Assembly (NCBI GenBank): GCA_022579005.1
Contig: MU401469.1
Coordinates: forward strand, 1 to 64,000
Direction: 5' to 3'
Source of the DNA: Poronia punctata
Taxonomy: Eukaryota; Ascomycota; Sordariomycetes; Xylariales; Xylariaceae
DNA: 64,000 nt
A model generated the notes under the pieces. It was not told the DNA's origin. It ran no database searches and saw nothing but the letters and a program-made list of their open reading frames with translations. The position numbers and the translations under genes were made by a program. This document shows, one piece after another, positions 13,901-26,564 of the stretch. How positions within the stretch are numbered: the stretch's first letter is position 1; each line of letters opens with the position of its first letter.

Positions 13901-16560
13901 TAAGATTTAGTTTATTAAACTAAGGCTATAAAGTAATTAGTTAATTTTAAAAGCGTAATTATATTAAGCTATAAGCTAGGCAGCTTGCTAAGGTTTATAA
14001 CGTTAATTAAAACCTAACTTTTGCCTTTTTAGCTAAATTAATATTTAATATTTTTAAGCGCTATATAAATAGTTTTTTTACTTTTAACTATAGCGTTTTA
14101 AATAATATAGCTAACTTAATAAATTAATACGTTAGCATAGCTTAGTGCTTTAAAGATTATGTTTTTAAGCATAATGTTAACTTTTTTTAAAAATAGCTTA
14201 TTAACTTTAATATTTTATAACTATTAAGCCTTTATATAAATATTAAGCGCTTATTTTATATTAGCTCCTTTACTTTTAAGTATATTCTTTATAGTAGTAA
14301 GAAATAAATTAAATATTTTAACTTTTAAAGCAACTAGTTAAATATTTAATTATAGTAAAATATTTTTATTTTTTTAAGCAAAAACTCTTATAAGCTTTTA
14401 ATAAAAGTAAACTTATATAAAAAGTAGCTTATATTAGTTAATAATAAACATTTTAGCAGCTATTTTATTATTGCCTTTTTTAACCTTTTTTATAACCTTT
14501 ATACTATTAAAGTTAATAGTAATAATATAAATAAAATCTTAGGTCTAGTTTATATAAACATAGCTTTTGCTTTTATATATAAACAAGTTATTATTTTAGT
14601 ACAAAGCTTTAACTATGCTTATGTTGCTAGTGTAAGCAAAAGGTTTAGTATTAATAACGTTTTTTATAGCTAAGGCGTTTTATTAATTTTAAGCATTAGT
14701 TACTTATGCTAGTTAAACATACTTTATTTATAACTATTATGCTACTTTAAAAGCTATATTTTATAAAATTAAATTATGCTTTTTAAGTTTATAGTACGCT
14801 AAAAAGTAAAAGTTATAGTTATTAGCTAGGTTATTTTCTTAAATATAGTATAATGCTTTAATTTTAATACTTTTATACTTTTAGCTAAATATAACAACGT
14901 TATTAAGCAAAGCAATATATTAAATATGCTTAAGTAAGCGCTTTTTTTTAAAGTGCTACTAACTATTAAAGTATATAATTTTATTTTTATTAAAGTTGTA
15001 TGCTTTTAAACAATTTTATTATAAATAAAAGTTTTTTAAATATACTTAATACTTATAACTAAGTGCTTTTTAATTTAAATAGCTTTAATAATCTTTTTAT
15101 TTTTATTTACTATAGCTACTTTACTAGTTTATTAAATATATTATAGCTTACATGCTTTACTAATTATAATTAACAAAAAACTAAAAAGCTAGTTAATTTA
15201 TTATCTTTTATTGTTTTTTTGTAATAACTTTTAGCTAACTTATTATAATTTTAATTTTTTAAAAGCGCAAAGTAAAGTTGTTTATAATAGTAATAAACTT
15301 TTATTTTATAATAATTACTAGCTAGCTATTAACTATAGCTATACTTTTTACTTATTAAGCGTTTTATTAATTTTTAAGCTAAGCTATAGTAGCTTTAGTA
15401 AAGTATAAGTAAAAAAGCTTATTAAGTTTTTTAAAAAGCTTAGACTTTTTTTTAAATAAGCTAAAATCTTTTTTACTTTGCTTTTAATATTTTTAGAAGC
15501 AAAATTTGTTTATTGCTTAAAAGTTAAGCTTATTATAAAAGTTTTTATAAGTAAGTTATTTAAAGTTACTAAATCTTAGCTAATAAAAAAAAAAAATAGC
15601 TTAGATTATAAAGTTAAATATTTTTTATAAAAAGCTTTAAACTATAGCGTTATTAAAATAAAGCTTATTATAAGCTTTAACATTTTAGTAAAAAAAACAA
15701 TATTACTAAAAGTATTTATATAAGCTTTTAATATTATTTAACTAAAATATTTTTTTATAATTATAAAGTATAGCAATAGTAAAAGACTTTTGTTTAAAAT
15801 TATTTAAATAAAAATAACGCTTAATAGCGCTATAAGCAATGTTTTAGTTTACGCAGTCTTTTAAAAAAAAAATTAACTGCTTATAAACTTTATAAGTTAA
15901 AGCATATTAAAGCAATAGTTAAATATAAGCTTTTAAAATTATATAATAATTATTAAAGTAGTAAAAAACTTTTTTAAGCTAGTTTGTTGCTTTAGTGCTG
16001 TTAAAAAAAAAGTTAAAACGCTTTAAAAGGTTAAAGTAAGTTATATATTGCTAAAAAACGCAAAAATCGTATAAAAAGGTAGCAAAATAATTAATAAAAA
16101 CTAAAGTTAAGTTTTTATAGCTTATAGTTAAAGCGCTAAAAGTAAAAGTTAAAATAAGTTTTTAAGTAAAAAGTAATAGCAAAGTAAAAGTCTTAGCTAA
16201 CTTAAAGGCTTTAAGCTTTAAGTTAATAATAAAAAGTAAAACAAAGCTAGCTAAGTATAAGCAAATAATTAAAAACATTGCTTTTTAAATAAAAGTAAAG
16301 TTTAATAAACTGCTTTAATATTATTTTAAAGCAAAAAGTCTAAGTAGTATAAAGTAATAGCTTAAATTGTAATCTTTATTTATAAAACTACAAAGTTTTA
16401 TAAAAAGCAACGTATTAAATAAAAAAACCTATATAAAATAATATAAGCTAAAATAATAAAGTGCAAATACGTTAAAAAGCTAGTGTTAACTAAAAAAAGA
16501 AAAAATATAATAAAAAGTTATTAGCTAGTATTTATATTTAATTAAAATTTTAAAAGTCCT
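4932..16560. other. A+T-rich interior of the block, no gene
   Basis: About 11.6 kb without a recognisable gene. The longest open frame is a low-complexity lysine/phenylalanine frame on the minus strand at 7933-8124, which I regard as chance. The C and G left lie mostly in AGC, GCT and ACT contexts, as in the inverted-repeat arms, so this is probably further decayed repeat. I found no second copy of it in the window by eye. Confidence 0.6.
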
Positions 16561-16724
16561 TGCTTAAGCAAGCTGTTAATTTTTAAAGTTTTTATTAAAA
16601 GTTTAATTCTTAAGTCGCCTTAGTTTCTAACTACTAGCTTGCATATATGCAGCTTTAAGTATAGCAAACTTTTTTGTACTTTATAAAATACGCTACCTTT
16701 TTTTATTTATTATAATATTTAAAT

Positions 16725-16860
16725 TTTTCTAGTTTTTCTAGTTTTTTAGCTGCTTATTTTCTAGTTTTTCTAGTTTTCTAGCTGCTTATTTTCTAGTTTT
16801 GTTAATTTTTTAGCTACCTATTTTCTAGTTTTTCTCTAGTTTCTTTATATTCTTAATTTT
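16725..16860. repeat. Imperfect tandem repeat based on ttttctag
   Basis: A unit of about 30 nt, made of ttttctag steps followed by ttagctgcttatt, recurs about three to four times with small changes. TpC steps survive here, although they are nearly absent from most of the block, so this patch is younger or escaped mutation. Confidence 0.65.
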
Positions 16861-17280
16861 TTTAAATTGCTATTAAAAGTATTTTTTAAGTTATAGTCTT
16901 ATAGTTTTATTAAACTAAAAGTAATAAGCTAGCTAGGTTATATTTTATAGTCTTAGCTTTGTAGCTTAATTTGTGCAGCTTTTACTGCTTAGTTTTAAAC
17001 TATAATAACTTAGTTATTTTTAAAGCTTTTTTATAACACGTTGTTTTTGCACTAAGGCTTTTAGCTAATTTTCGTAGTTTTTAAGGTTTAAAATAAGCTA
17101 GTATTTTATCTCTATTTTTTTAGTTAAATATTAGCAGTATTAAAAACTTACTGCACTCTTAGCTTGCGCGCGTCTGCATATATAAGCGCGTTGTTAATTT
17201 TTAGCTTCTCTTTTTTTTTATATAGTTTATCTTATAAAAAAAAACTTCTATAAGTTTTATATCTAAGCAAAATTACTATT

Positions 17281-17581
17281 ATAATAAAAATTAAAGATTT
17301 TTAAAAATTACTTTAACTTTATACTAAAAAAAGCCTAGCTAAAATAAACGCATTAACTAGGTTTTAAAAGCTTTACATTAATTACGGCTTTATAAAAATA
17401 TCCTAAAAAGCATAACTTAGTATATTATATATATAATAAATAGCTAGGTATCTAGGTCTAAAAAGCAACGCAAAAATAATAGCTATATATATAAAAACAA
17501 AAATCAAGCTAGCCCCTTTTAGTCTTATAGCTACCTTATAACATAAAGCGTAACTAGCATATATACTAATTACGTCGTAAT
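17281..17581. repeat. 301-bp direct repeat, copy B
   Basis: Partner of 4631-4931 at offset 12650, with more C-to-T and G-to-A changes. The minus-strand frame at 17403-17609 stays open, and its peptide matches that of copy A over most of its length. Homology ends at 17581, where the two copies diverge. Confidence 0.8.
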
Positions 17582-17711
17582 ATAAGCAAAACTGCCTAAT
17601 AAAAAGCATATTTAACTTGCTATAGCCTTATAACCTACTAATTAATTATAAAAGTTAATATAAACTTACAGCTTATAAACTTAGGTTTAATTGCACCTCC
17701 GGAGCTCCTAG

Positions 17712-17802
17712 TACAAAAGACCTTTGCTTTTTAAAAAAACCTTTCTTTTTTATATAATAATAATAAGTTATTATAAACCTCTTAGTAGTGTAAACTATAA
17801 TA
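17712..17802. repeat. 91-bp terminal-type direct repeat, left copy
   Basis: It aligns without indels to 25061-25151 at offset 7349. Compared with the right copy it carries C-to-T changes after T or C, a GCA-to-GTA change and G-to-A changes, so it is the more mutated of the two. Confidence 0.75.
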
Positions 17803-18223
17803 GTTTATTATACTTTAAAAAAAAAGTTTATTAATTACTATTAATAAAACTTTTAGCTAATATATTTACTATATTGCACTTATAATAAACTGCTATAAAC
17901 TTGCTACTAAAATAGCTTATACTTTATATTTATATTGCTGCTTACTAAGTAAAACTTATAATATATTAATATAAAGCTTAAAAACTACTTATTTATTAAT
18001 ATTATTATAATATTACTACGTTTACTTTAATATATACTTTAAAAGTATATTATAAACTTTAAATTTAGCAGTACTTTATTTTACTAACTAACTTTTTTTT
18101 TTTTACTTTAGCTTTAGCTTAATAGTATTAGTATAATTTTAGCTTTTTTTTTAGCTTTTTAGCAAATTATTTATAAGCTTAATACTAACTATTATATTTT
18201 TATTAATTATTTTAATTATAATA
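17803..18223. other. A+T-rich DNA between 91-bp repeat and right arm
   Basis: No gene is seen. It would be the internal 5' portion if 17712-25151 is one element. No counterpart follows the left arm after 4452, so the left copy is truncated relative to this side. Confidence 0.4.
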
Positions 18224-21200
18224 AATTAGCTAATAAAAAGCTATTAAAAATCTTATAGCTTATTAATAATATTATAATAAACAGGTTTTAATAAGTTAAT
18301 AAATTATAATAATAAGCAAGCTTAAATAATAAATAATTTAAGCAGCTTTAATAATGTGTAAATAAATTAAAAGTAATAAACTAGCAACTTTACTTTAAAA
18401 GATAATAGCTAAAAAAAAAATATACTAAGCTTTAAAACAATTTTGCTACTGCTAAAAAATAGTATTAAAATATTATTAATAAAAAAAATACTATTATTGC
18501 TTAGCTAAAATAAGCAGTATAGCAATATAATAAAGTATAATAAAATAATATATAGCTTTAAGCTAAAGTAGCAATATTATAAAGCTAGCTTAGCGCTGCT
18601 TTATAAGCAATAGCTACTTTATAAAAACTTGCTTTAGCTTTATTACTTAGTATACTTATAGCTTTTAACTTTATTACTTTTATGTTTTAAGTTATATTTT
18701 TTTTTTAGCGCTACTATTTTGCTTACTTATTTTATATATAAAAAACTATTATATAACTAAATTAGCAGCTTTTTTTTTTAATAAATTAAAAAAAAATAAT
18801 AAAAAGTAATAAAAAAAATATGTTAACTAGCATAGCTAACTTAAACTTAAATTTGCTTTAAATAAAAACTGCTACTTAATACTAGTAAATAAGATTTTAT
18901 TTACTTACTTTAGCTTTTTTAATATAGCGTTTATATAAGTTTAATTATAAGTTAAATAAGTATTAAGTAATCTTTTTAATAACTTTAAATAGCTTGCTAG
19001 CTAAAAAAACTATAATAATATGCTAGCAAACTTAAATATATTTTATATTATTATTAACGTTTACTTAAAAGCTATTTAAAAGTTTAAAAAATTAAAACAA
19101 AGCAATGTTTTGTTTGCTAGCTTTATTTTTACTTTTATTTAACTTGCTAATAAAAGCTAATATACTTTTTTATAATAAATTAAATAGCTTTAAGCTAAAG
19201 TTAATAAAAAACTTTAAAATGCTTTTATTTTATAAATAAGTTGCTTTAAACTTAATAATATTATAGCTTAAATAAACTTTTTATAATAGCTTTTAAATAA
19301 TATTACTAATTAAAATATTTATTTAAACTATTACGCTTTAGTATATAACCTTACTTTATTAACTAATAATTATACTTAAAAAAACTTTATAAACTTAAAT
19401 AAGCTTATAATAATAAAACTTTAAAGCTTTTTTATAGCTAAAAAAAAAAAGCGTAAGTAACTTAAGCTTTGCTAGTATTATAGTTAGTTAAAATATTTAG
19501 CTATGTTTTATAAATTATTAAAAGCTAAAAAATTATAAAAAAAACAAAAAAGTTAATATTAACTACTTAAATTAAGTTAAAAAAAAAGTAGCTTTTAGCT
19601 TAAGCTATAGCTAAAAGTATTATATAAAGTTTTAAAAAATTAAAAAAAATTACTTATATATATAGTTTATAAGGCTTAATATATTTTTTAGCTTTAATGC
19701 TTATATATTTAATAGTAACTATATTTTAATTTTATATTAAACTTTTATTAACTTAAGCTATTTTTTTTATAGTTTTATTAATACTTTGTTTATATAAACT
19801 TATAACTTTATTTTTTATATTATTGCTTACTTTTATATTTTTTGCTTTGCTAATAATATAATAGCTAAAAAGGTTACTTAGTGCTATATTATTTAATACT
19901 AGCTTAAAAGTATATTAAAAATTTAAAACTATATGCTTAGCTATTAAGCAATATTAACATTATTTTAAAACTTTTTTAGCTACGCTAATATAACTTAGTT
20001 ATTAACTAGCAAAAAGGCACTTTTATAATTAAAAATAATATAGTAATAAAAAAGCAAACTAAAGCTAACTTAATATTATAATAATAAAATACTATTAAAC
20101 CTAGTTTTAAAATATTTTAAACCTTAGTTTTTTTTATTAATGCTGCTGCTTTTTTTTAATAGCAAAATAAAAAGGCACTACTATTAATTTAATACTATTT
20201 ATTAAGTTTATAGCTATTATAAACGCTTTTTACTAAATTTTAAATAATAGCATAGCTGCTAACTACTACTTAGTAAAGCGCTTTAACTTTAATATACTAT
20301 TAGTACTTTTATATAAACTACTTATTAGCAAAAATATTTTAAAACTTTAAGCTTTTTTACTTAAGCTTAAAATATACTATAACTAAGTATAAAAAGCGCT
20401 TTTTTTATAATAAATAGCTAATAAAAACATTAATAAATTTTTTAAATATAAAAACTTTTTTATAAAAAAAAAATACTTGCTAAGCTACTAACTAAATATT
20501 ATAACTTACTTAATGCTTTTTTGCTATAAAATATAAAAACTTTTTTTTTTTACTAGCTTTATAACTATAAAATTAACTTTGTTTTTTAAAAAAAACCTTT
20601 TAGTATTATAATATAACTTATATTTTTTTAAAAGTTATTAATAGTTTAAAAATACTTAAATAATTACTTAGTAAAAAAGTTTATATATGCTAGCTTTTTA
20701 TTAGCAGCTGCTTTTATTTTTTTAGCTAAAAAGCTAAAAAAAAGTATATAGGTTTATATTAATTATTATAGCTTTAATAATATTATAATTAAAAACTAGT
20801 ACTTTATTTTGCTAATTTAAAAAACTTTAAACGCTTTATATAAAGCAAAATTTTATATTAAACTTAATATTATTATAGCTTTTAATTGCTTATATATTAC
20901 TTTTAAAAATAAATAAAAAATAGCGTTTATTACTAGGTTTAGCTTATTTAAATGCTTAGTTATAAACTTTAGTATAATAAAAGCATTTAGCAGTTTTTAG
21001 CACTATATTAACTACGTTTTTTTTAATATTTTAAATAAGTATACTATAGCATACTTTAATAATATTTTTATTTATAATAATTTTTAAAAAAAGCATAGAT
21101 AATACGTTTATAAAGTATTAGCAAGGCTTATTAAAGCTAGCTTTATAATTAATATTGTAAAATATAAATTTAGCATTATTAAAACTAAGTATTTAAGCTT

Positions 21201-21899
21201 TATTATTTTAATAAATAAAATTAGTATAAACCTTATTAAAATTAAAGCTATTATAACTTAAAAACTACTAAATACTTTTTAAAACTTATAGTAATTTATT
21301 AGCTTTATAAATTATTATTAACGTTTTATTAAAAGCTTTTTAGCAATAGTATAGCTTTTTATAAAACTTTTAAGTAAAGAAAAGTAGCTAGGCTTATTAA
21401 GTAAATAGCTTTTTATTACTTTTAAAGTGCTTAAAAAAGCGTTTATTATTATTTTAGTTTTTGCTTATTATAACTTTGCTAAAAAAAACTATAATAAAAG
21501 TTAATATGTTTAATTAAGCATTAAGTAGCGTTTTTTACTAATTTAATAATAAAAGCACTTAATACTTAATTACTTTTTTTTTAGCAAAACATATTTTAAC
21601 TAAATATAATTATAAAATTTATAATAAAAAGCTTTTAATAATTATTAAAGCTTTTAAAAAATAGCGCTTAAAACTTTAAAAGTATAAAAACGTTATTAAA
21701 ATTATTATTAACTATAAAAGTTTTTAGCACTTTACTACTATAAAGCTTTTAAATTAATAATAAGTTTATTAGTTAAAATTTTTTAATAACTTTAAGTTTT
21801 AAATTATATACTAGCTAAAAATAAAAGCTATAGTACTTAATATACTTTTTTAATAACTTAGTAATAAGCTAGCAAGTAAAATAAATATTATTAATAATT
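18224..21899 (-). repeat. Right arm of long inverted repeat
   Basis: Reverse complement of 785-4452. Pairing begins at about 18224, against 4452, and is lost beyond about 21899, against 785. It keeps some C and G that the left arm has lost and the reverse, so both copies were mutated independently. All frames are closed by stops. Confidence 0.85.
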
Positions 21900-24800
21900 A
21901 AATAATATATAAATTTTAAATATTATTTATACTTAATAAGTAAGCTAGTAATAATAAAGTACTAGCATACTTATAACTTATTAGTAACGTAGCTTTAATT
22001 AATAAAATGCTTAATAACGCTTATATATAGTTATTACTAGTTTTTTAAATTATTACTAAAATTAAAAATTTAAAAGTGCGCTGTTTTTTAAAATTAATAT
22101 AAAAACGTTTTTAAAGCGCTTTTATAAACTATACTATTAAATAAAAACAAATTTATATTAAAAATAAAGTTTTTATTTTAAATAATAACGTTATAAAGCT
22201 TAAAGTAATTTTATATATTTATAATATATTACTAGCAAGCTATTTAAAGCAGTTTAAAATTATTAACTTAGTTAAATATATATATACTTAGCTATAACTT
22301 AATAGCAATATTAAAACGTTTATAAAAAAATGCTACCTTTACTAATATATAAAAAATTTATAAATTTTATTAGCAAGTTTTTTTAAACTATTACTTATTT
22401 TATATAAGCTTTAGTTTAATATATTTATTAATTTTATTAAACTACTACTAATATGCAAGCAAAGCAAAATTAACTATAAGTATATTTTAATTATTATTAA
22501 TAAGCTTATTAAAATATAATACTTTATTTTTATTAAAAATATTATAGCAACAATGCTTATAAACGCTTTTATTTTAGTAATATATTAACTTTATAATACT
22601 TTTAAAACTATAGTTTTAAATTAAAAGTTATAATTTATTTTAATTTTTTAAAAAAAGTTAAACTACTGCTTAGCTATTACTTTATTATATTTTATAGTAT
22701 ATTATTTTAAAACTAATAAGCAAATAAAAATTATAAACGCTATAATAAAACAATACTTAAAAGCTTACTATAGCTATTATTAAAATAACTAAGCAAACTA
22801 GCTACTACTAGCTAAATTTATAATAAATAATTAAATATTAAAAGCTACTAGTTTTAGCTTATTTTTTATAAACTATAGCTAATATTTATAATTTAGTACT
22901 AAACTAGTAGTAAACTTATTTAAATATAAAATAAAAAACTAATAAAATAAGTTTTTAGCAGCTTTAAATATTGCTAAATAAATTAAAAAAATAATTATTT
23001 AAGCCTAGTTATTTATAGCTAAAGCTTAGACTTACTATATAAACGCTATTAATATAGTATATATTAACTTAATTTAATATTAAAAAAAAAATAAAGTTTA
23101 AATTAATATAAAATACCTTTATATTTTAAAACTATTACTAAAGCTAGCTAAAAAATAAATAAGCTTGTTTAATATTATTAAAGTTTATAAATAAGCTATT
23201 ATTATTAATTTATTTTAATAATATAAAGTTTTTTTAATATTTTATATTTTATTAGTTTGCTTAGCAATATAAAGGCTACTTAGTTAAAATACGCTAAATA
23301 AGCTTTATAATAATAAAGCAAAAAGTATAATTATAATAAAATATAATAAAAAAAAAAACTTTAATAATTATTTAATAAAATTTTTAATTATAAGTAGTAT
23401 AAAATTAAAAGCTTAATATATAAAGTTAAGTAGCTAGCACTTTATTAGCTATTATAAAAACTAGTATATAATTTAAAAAAAAATAAAGTTAAAATAGTAG
23501 CGTTTTACTAATATAATTTAAGTAAATTAAAGCTATTAAAATAGCTTTAAATATTATAAAATAAAATTAAAACGCTAATAAGCTAATTTTATACTTTTAA
23601 TATACTATTATTAAATATGCTACTATATAGCTTTTTAAATTTTTTATTAAAAAATCTTTAAAAATCTTTTTATTTTTTTTATTTTACTTTTAAAAAGCTA
23701 ATAATATACTTTTTAATTATTTTTATAATGCTATTAAAGCTAAAGCAGCTTAACTTTAATAAACTAATATTATACTTATTATAATTAAAGCTTTTTACTT
23801 TATAAATAAATAGCTAGCAGCATATTATTAAAAAGCTTTTAAATATTTTTAATATTTTTTATATAATAGTTATTAGTAACTATAGCTTAGTAAATAGTAG
23901 CAAAAAACTAGCGCTTTACTTTTTTTTAGCTAGCAGCTTTTATATTGCTAAAAAAAAAGCAAAGTAACTATATATTAAACTAAGTAAAAAGCTTTTTATA
24001 CTTTTTATTTTTTAAATATAAATTAGTAGTAAAAGTAAGCTTTTAGCAACTTTAAAAAAATTATTAGTAAGTAATTTTTATACTTTATAATATTATTAAT
24101 AGTAATATAATAATAAGTTATAAGCAATATATATACTTTTAAACTTTTTTATAAAAGCTAAACTATATTTTAAGTAAATAATTTTTTTTATATTTTTAAA
24201 AATAGCTACTAGCTTTATTACTATATTAAAAATAGCTTAGTAAATATTATTAAAATAAATAAAACTATAAAATATTTTAAAATTTTTTAAATTTTTATTA
24301 TTATTATTATTATTGCTTTTTTAAAGCATAATAATTTATAATAAAAGCGCTATTAAATTTTAAGCATTTTTTAATATATATATAGTTAGCTATATAGCTT
24401 ATTAAATATATATAAAAAAAAAATTTTATTTTTTTTTACTTATTGCTTTATATATATTTTTATACTTAATATATTACTTATAACATATAAATAAACTAGT
24501 AGTAAAAAAATAACTAATTTTAAGCATATTGCTAGCATACTAGCTTAGCTTTATTTTTTTATATTTTTTAACTAAAGTTTAAATATAATAAAAATAAATT
24601 TTTTTTACTAAGTAAACTAAATAGTAAATAAGCATAATATTATAATAAAAAAGCTTTAACTTAAAAGCGCAGCATAAAAAATTAAAAGTATAATAATTAA
24701 AAATAATTAATTATAAGCAAAAAAGTAGTAAAAAAAGTAAAAATAAAAAAAAATAAAAGTAAATAAAAATAAAAGCGTAAGCATAAAAATTTAAAAAATA

Positions 24801-25060
24801 TAATAATAAATAATAATACTTATAAAGCAGTTGCGCTATAAAAGTAAGCCTTTTTTATTTTAAAGGCGCTTTTGCTATAAAATGCTTACTTTTATATAAA
24901 TACTTTTTCTTAAAAAACGTAGCCTTGTTTTTTTTTTTATTTTTTTTTTTATATATAGCTGTAGTTAGCTACAATTTAAAAAAAGAGGTATTATTATAGT
25001 TTTGGTTTTAGTGCCTACGTATATAGGCCAAGTTTACACTAAAACGCTTATATAAGTAAA
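21900..25060. other. A+T-rich DNA right of the inverted repeat, no gene
   Basis: No gene is seen. Composition matches the arms up to about 24800; beyond about 24960 more C and G appear. It would be the 3' part of the element if 17712-25151 is a single insertion. Confidence 0.55.
24837..24896. repeat. Inverted repeat with 13-bp perfect stem
   Basis: The sequence tataaaagtaagc at 24837-24849 is the exact reverse complement of 24884-24896, with a 34-nt loop. It may be a chance hairpin in low-complexity DNA or a relic of the element. Confidence 0.5.
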
Positions 25061-25151
25061 TACAAAAGACCTTTGCTTCTTAAAAAAACCTTCCCTCCTT
25101 ATGCAATAATAATAAGTTATTATAAACCCCCTAGCAGTGTAGACTATAACA
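25061..25151. repeat. 91-bp terminal-type direct repeat, right copy, at block edge
   Basis: It pairs with 17712-17802 and is the less mutated copy, keeping cttccctcc and a C-rich run. Its last bases (ctataaca) are also the last bases of the A+T-rich block, so it is probably the true end of the inserted element. Confidence 0.7.
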
Positions 25152-25806
25152 GGTAGTTAGGGCCGGGAGAAGGTGGAAGTAAGAAGATTTAAAGCGTGTA
25201 TAAGAGCGTAGCGTAGCTTGTTTCTTTTTCTTCTGTTCGTTCTAGATACATACATACATAAATACATACATATACAGTATTGGCCCTCCCCCCTTTTTCT
25301 CATGAACCTTTGTAAGGAGCTTGTCCAAGTTCATACTTCTTATCCATAACATACTAACTGGTCTATTAATGTCACGGACTAGCCTGCCAGCCCCCTTTTT
25401 ACGTGTACAGAACAGACCAAGGTTCATGTCTTAGGTAGGTATATAAGTAGATAGGTAGATACAGGAGTCCTTCTCTCCTTTTGCAATAAGGCAATACGGA
25501 CCGGAGCCCCCTGGGCAACATCTAACCTAGTGCTATCAATTCCCCCTGGTCTGGGTAGGTATAAGTAGTCTCTTGAACGACCGACCTATGTTCTCTCGAC
25601 CATTGTACCTACCTACCAAAAGGACCCGACCCCCCCCTTTTCTTGTAGGTAGGTAGGTACCGTCTAATGGTAGGTAGGTTAGGTATTTGCTTGTGCTCAA
25701 GAGCAAGGTGTGTTCCGTCACTGGTACATTTAACATGTAAATAACATAGGTACCTACATGACTTTACTTGCTAGAGGAAGAAGGGTAGGAAGTTTAAAGT
25801 TTAGGT

Positions 25807-25810
<4 letters not shown>

Positions 25811-25837
<27 letters not shown>
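25811..25837. repeat. 27-nt poly(A) run
   Basis: A pure run of A on the plus strand. It could be a simple repeat or the tail of a retroposed copy; no coding relic is visible just upstream. Confidence 0.85.
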
Positions 25838-26040
25838 TAGGGAAAACAAAACGGGGGGAGATGGGATTTTTTGATGGTAAGTTAACACTGCAACTTGTTT
25901 TCCATTTCAAAGGCCGGCCGGCCACCTACCACATACGTAAGTAAGTATCTACCGAAACCGAAAAGATATGAATAATTAAAAAAGGAGGTTATAAATCCGC
26001 CGCAGTAGTTCCCGCTCTCTTTATATATATCATGCCTAGA

Positions 26041-26073
26041 TACCTACCTACCTACCTACCTACCTACCTACCT
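26041..26073. repeat. (TACC)n microsatellite, about 8 copies
   Basis: Perfect tetranucleotide repeat, and one of the longest members of the TAGG/CCTA repeats scattered through the intergenic DNA of the window. Confidence 0.9.
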
Positions 26074-26295
26074 TGGGCATTTACCTGGGTATGTACCTAC
26101 CTATTATACAGGTTAAGTATGTAAGGTTCCATTACCATGGTCCATCACCATCTCGTGACACTATAATAGGTGTAGACTAGATACTTACTTTACTTTACTT
26201 ACATTAGCTAACCTACCAGTTAGTACCAGTGTACTCGGAACAGCCGTCCTGTCCTACGTATAAGAAAAACAGGAACAAAGGCCTATGTAGGTATT

Positions 26296-26330
26296 GTATC
26301 GTATCGTATCGTATCGTATCGTATCGTATC
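26296..26330. repeat. (GTATC)7 pentanucleotide microsatellite
   Basis: Seven perfect GTATC units, followed by a GCGTC variant. Confidence 0.9.
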
Positions 26331-26564
26331 GCGTCGTCTACCTCGGAATATCATACAATACAAGACAGTTTAGGTCTCGCTTGAAATGGACGAGAAGAAA
26401 ATAAAAGAAAATAAAGTTCTCTCTCTTATTGTGGAACAACTCAACCAACACTACCAAGCTCTAGACCTGGGGGGAGAGAGAAAAAGGAAAGGAAAGGAAA
26501 GGGAGGGATAGAGAAGAAATAAATTACCAAAAAAAGATCTAGGCCACCTACCCTATATATTCGA

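Larger units (their letters stand above)
1..25151. other. A+T-rich hypermutated (RIP-like) repeat block
   Basis: The block is almost entirely A and T, with stop codons in all frames and no open frame that resembles a protein family. Two lines support mutated repetitive DNA. Copies of repeats inside it differ almost only by C/T and G/A changes, and the composition returns to normal abruptly at 25151. RIP in Pezizomycotina is known to mutate duplicated DNA in this way, and such blocks are often heterochromatic or centromeric. Whether this one is centromeric cannot be told from sequence alone. The left edge lies outside the window. Confidence 0.9.
17712..25151. mobile_element. Possible decayed element bounded by 91-bp direct repeats
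   Basis: Direct repeats at 17712-17802 and 25061-25151 bound about 7.4 kb that includes the right inverted-repeat arm. The right copy ends in CA, as long terminal repeats do; the left copy ends in TA, as expected after C-to-T change. Against this, 91 bp is short for a long terminal repeat, no primer-binding site or target-site duplication is clear, and no gag or pol coding is readable. It could be an LTR element or two nested pieces. Confidence 0.35.

Noticed and set aside
26041..26073. CRISPR-like or satellite array
   Set aside because: Repeats here are simple tetranucleotides without spacers, and the host is a eukaryote.
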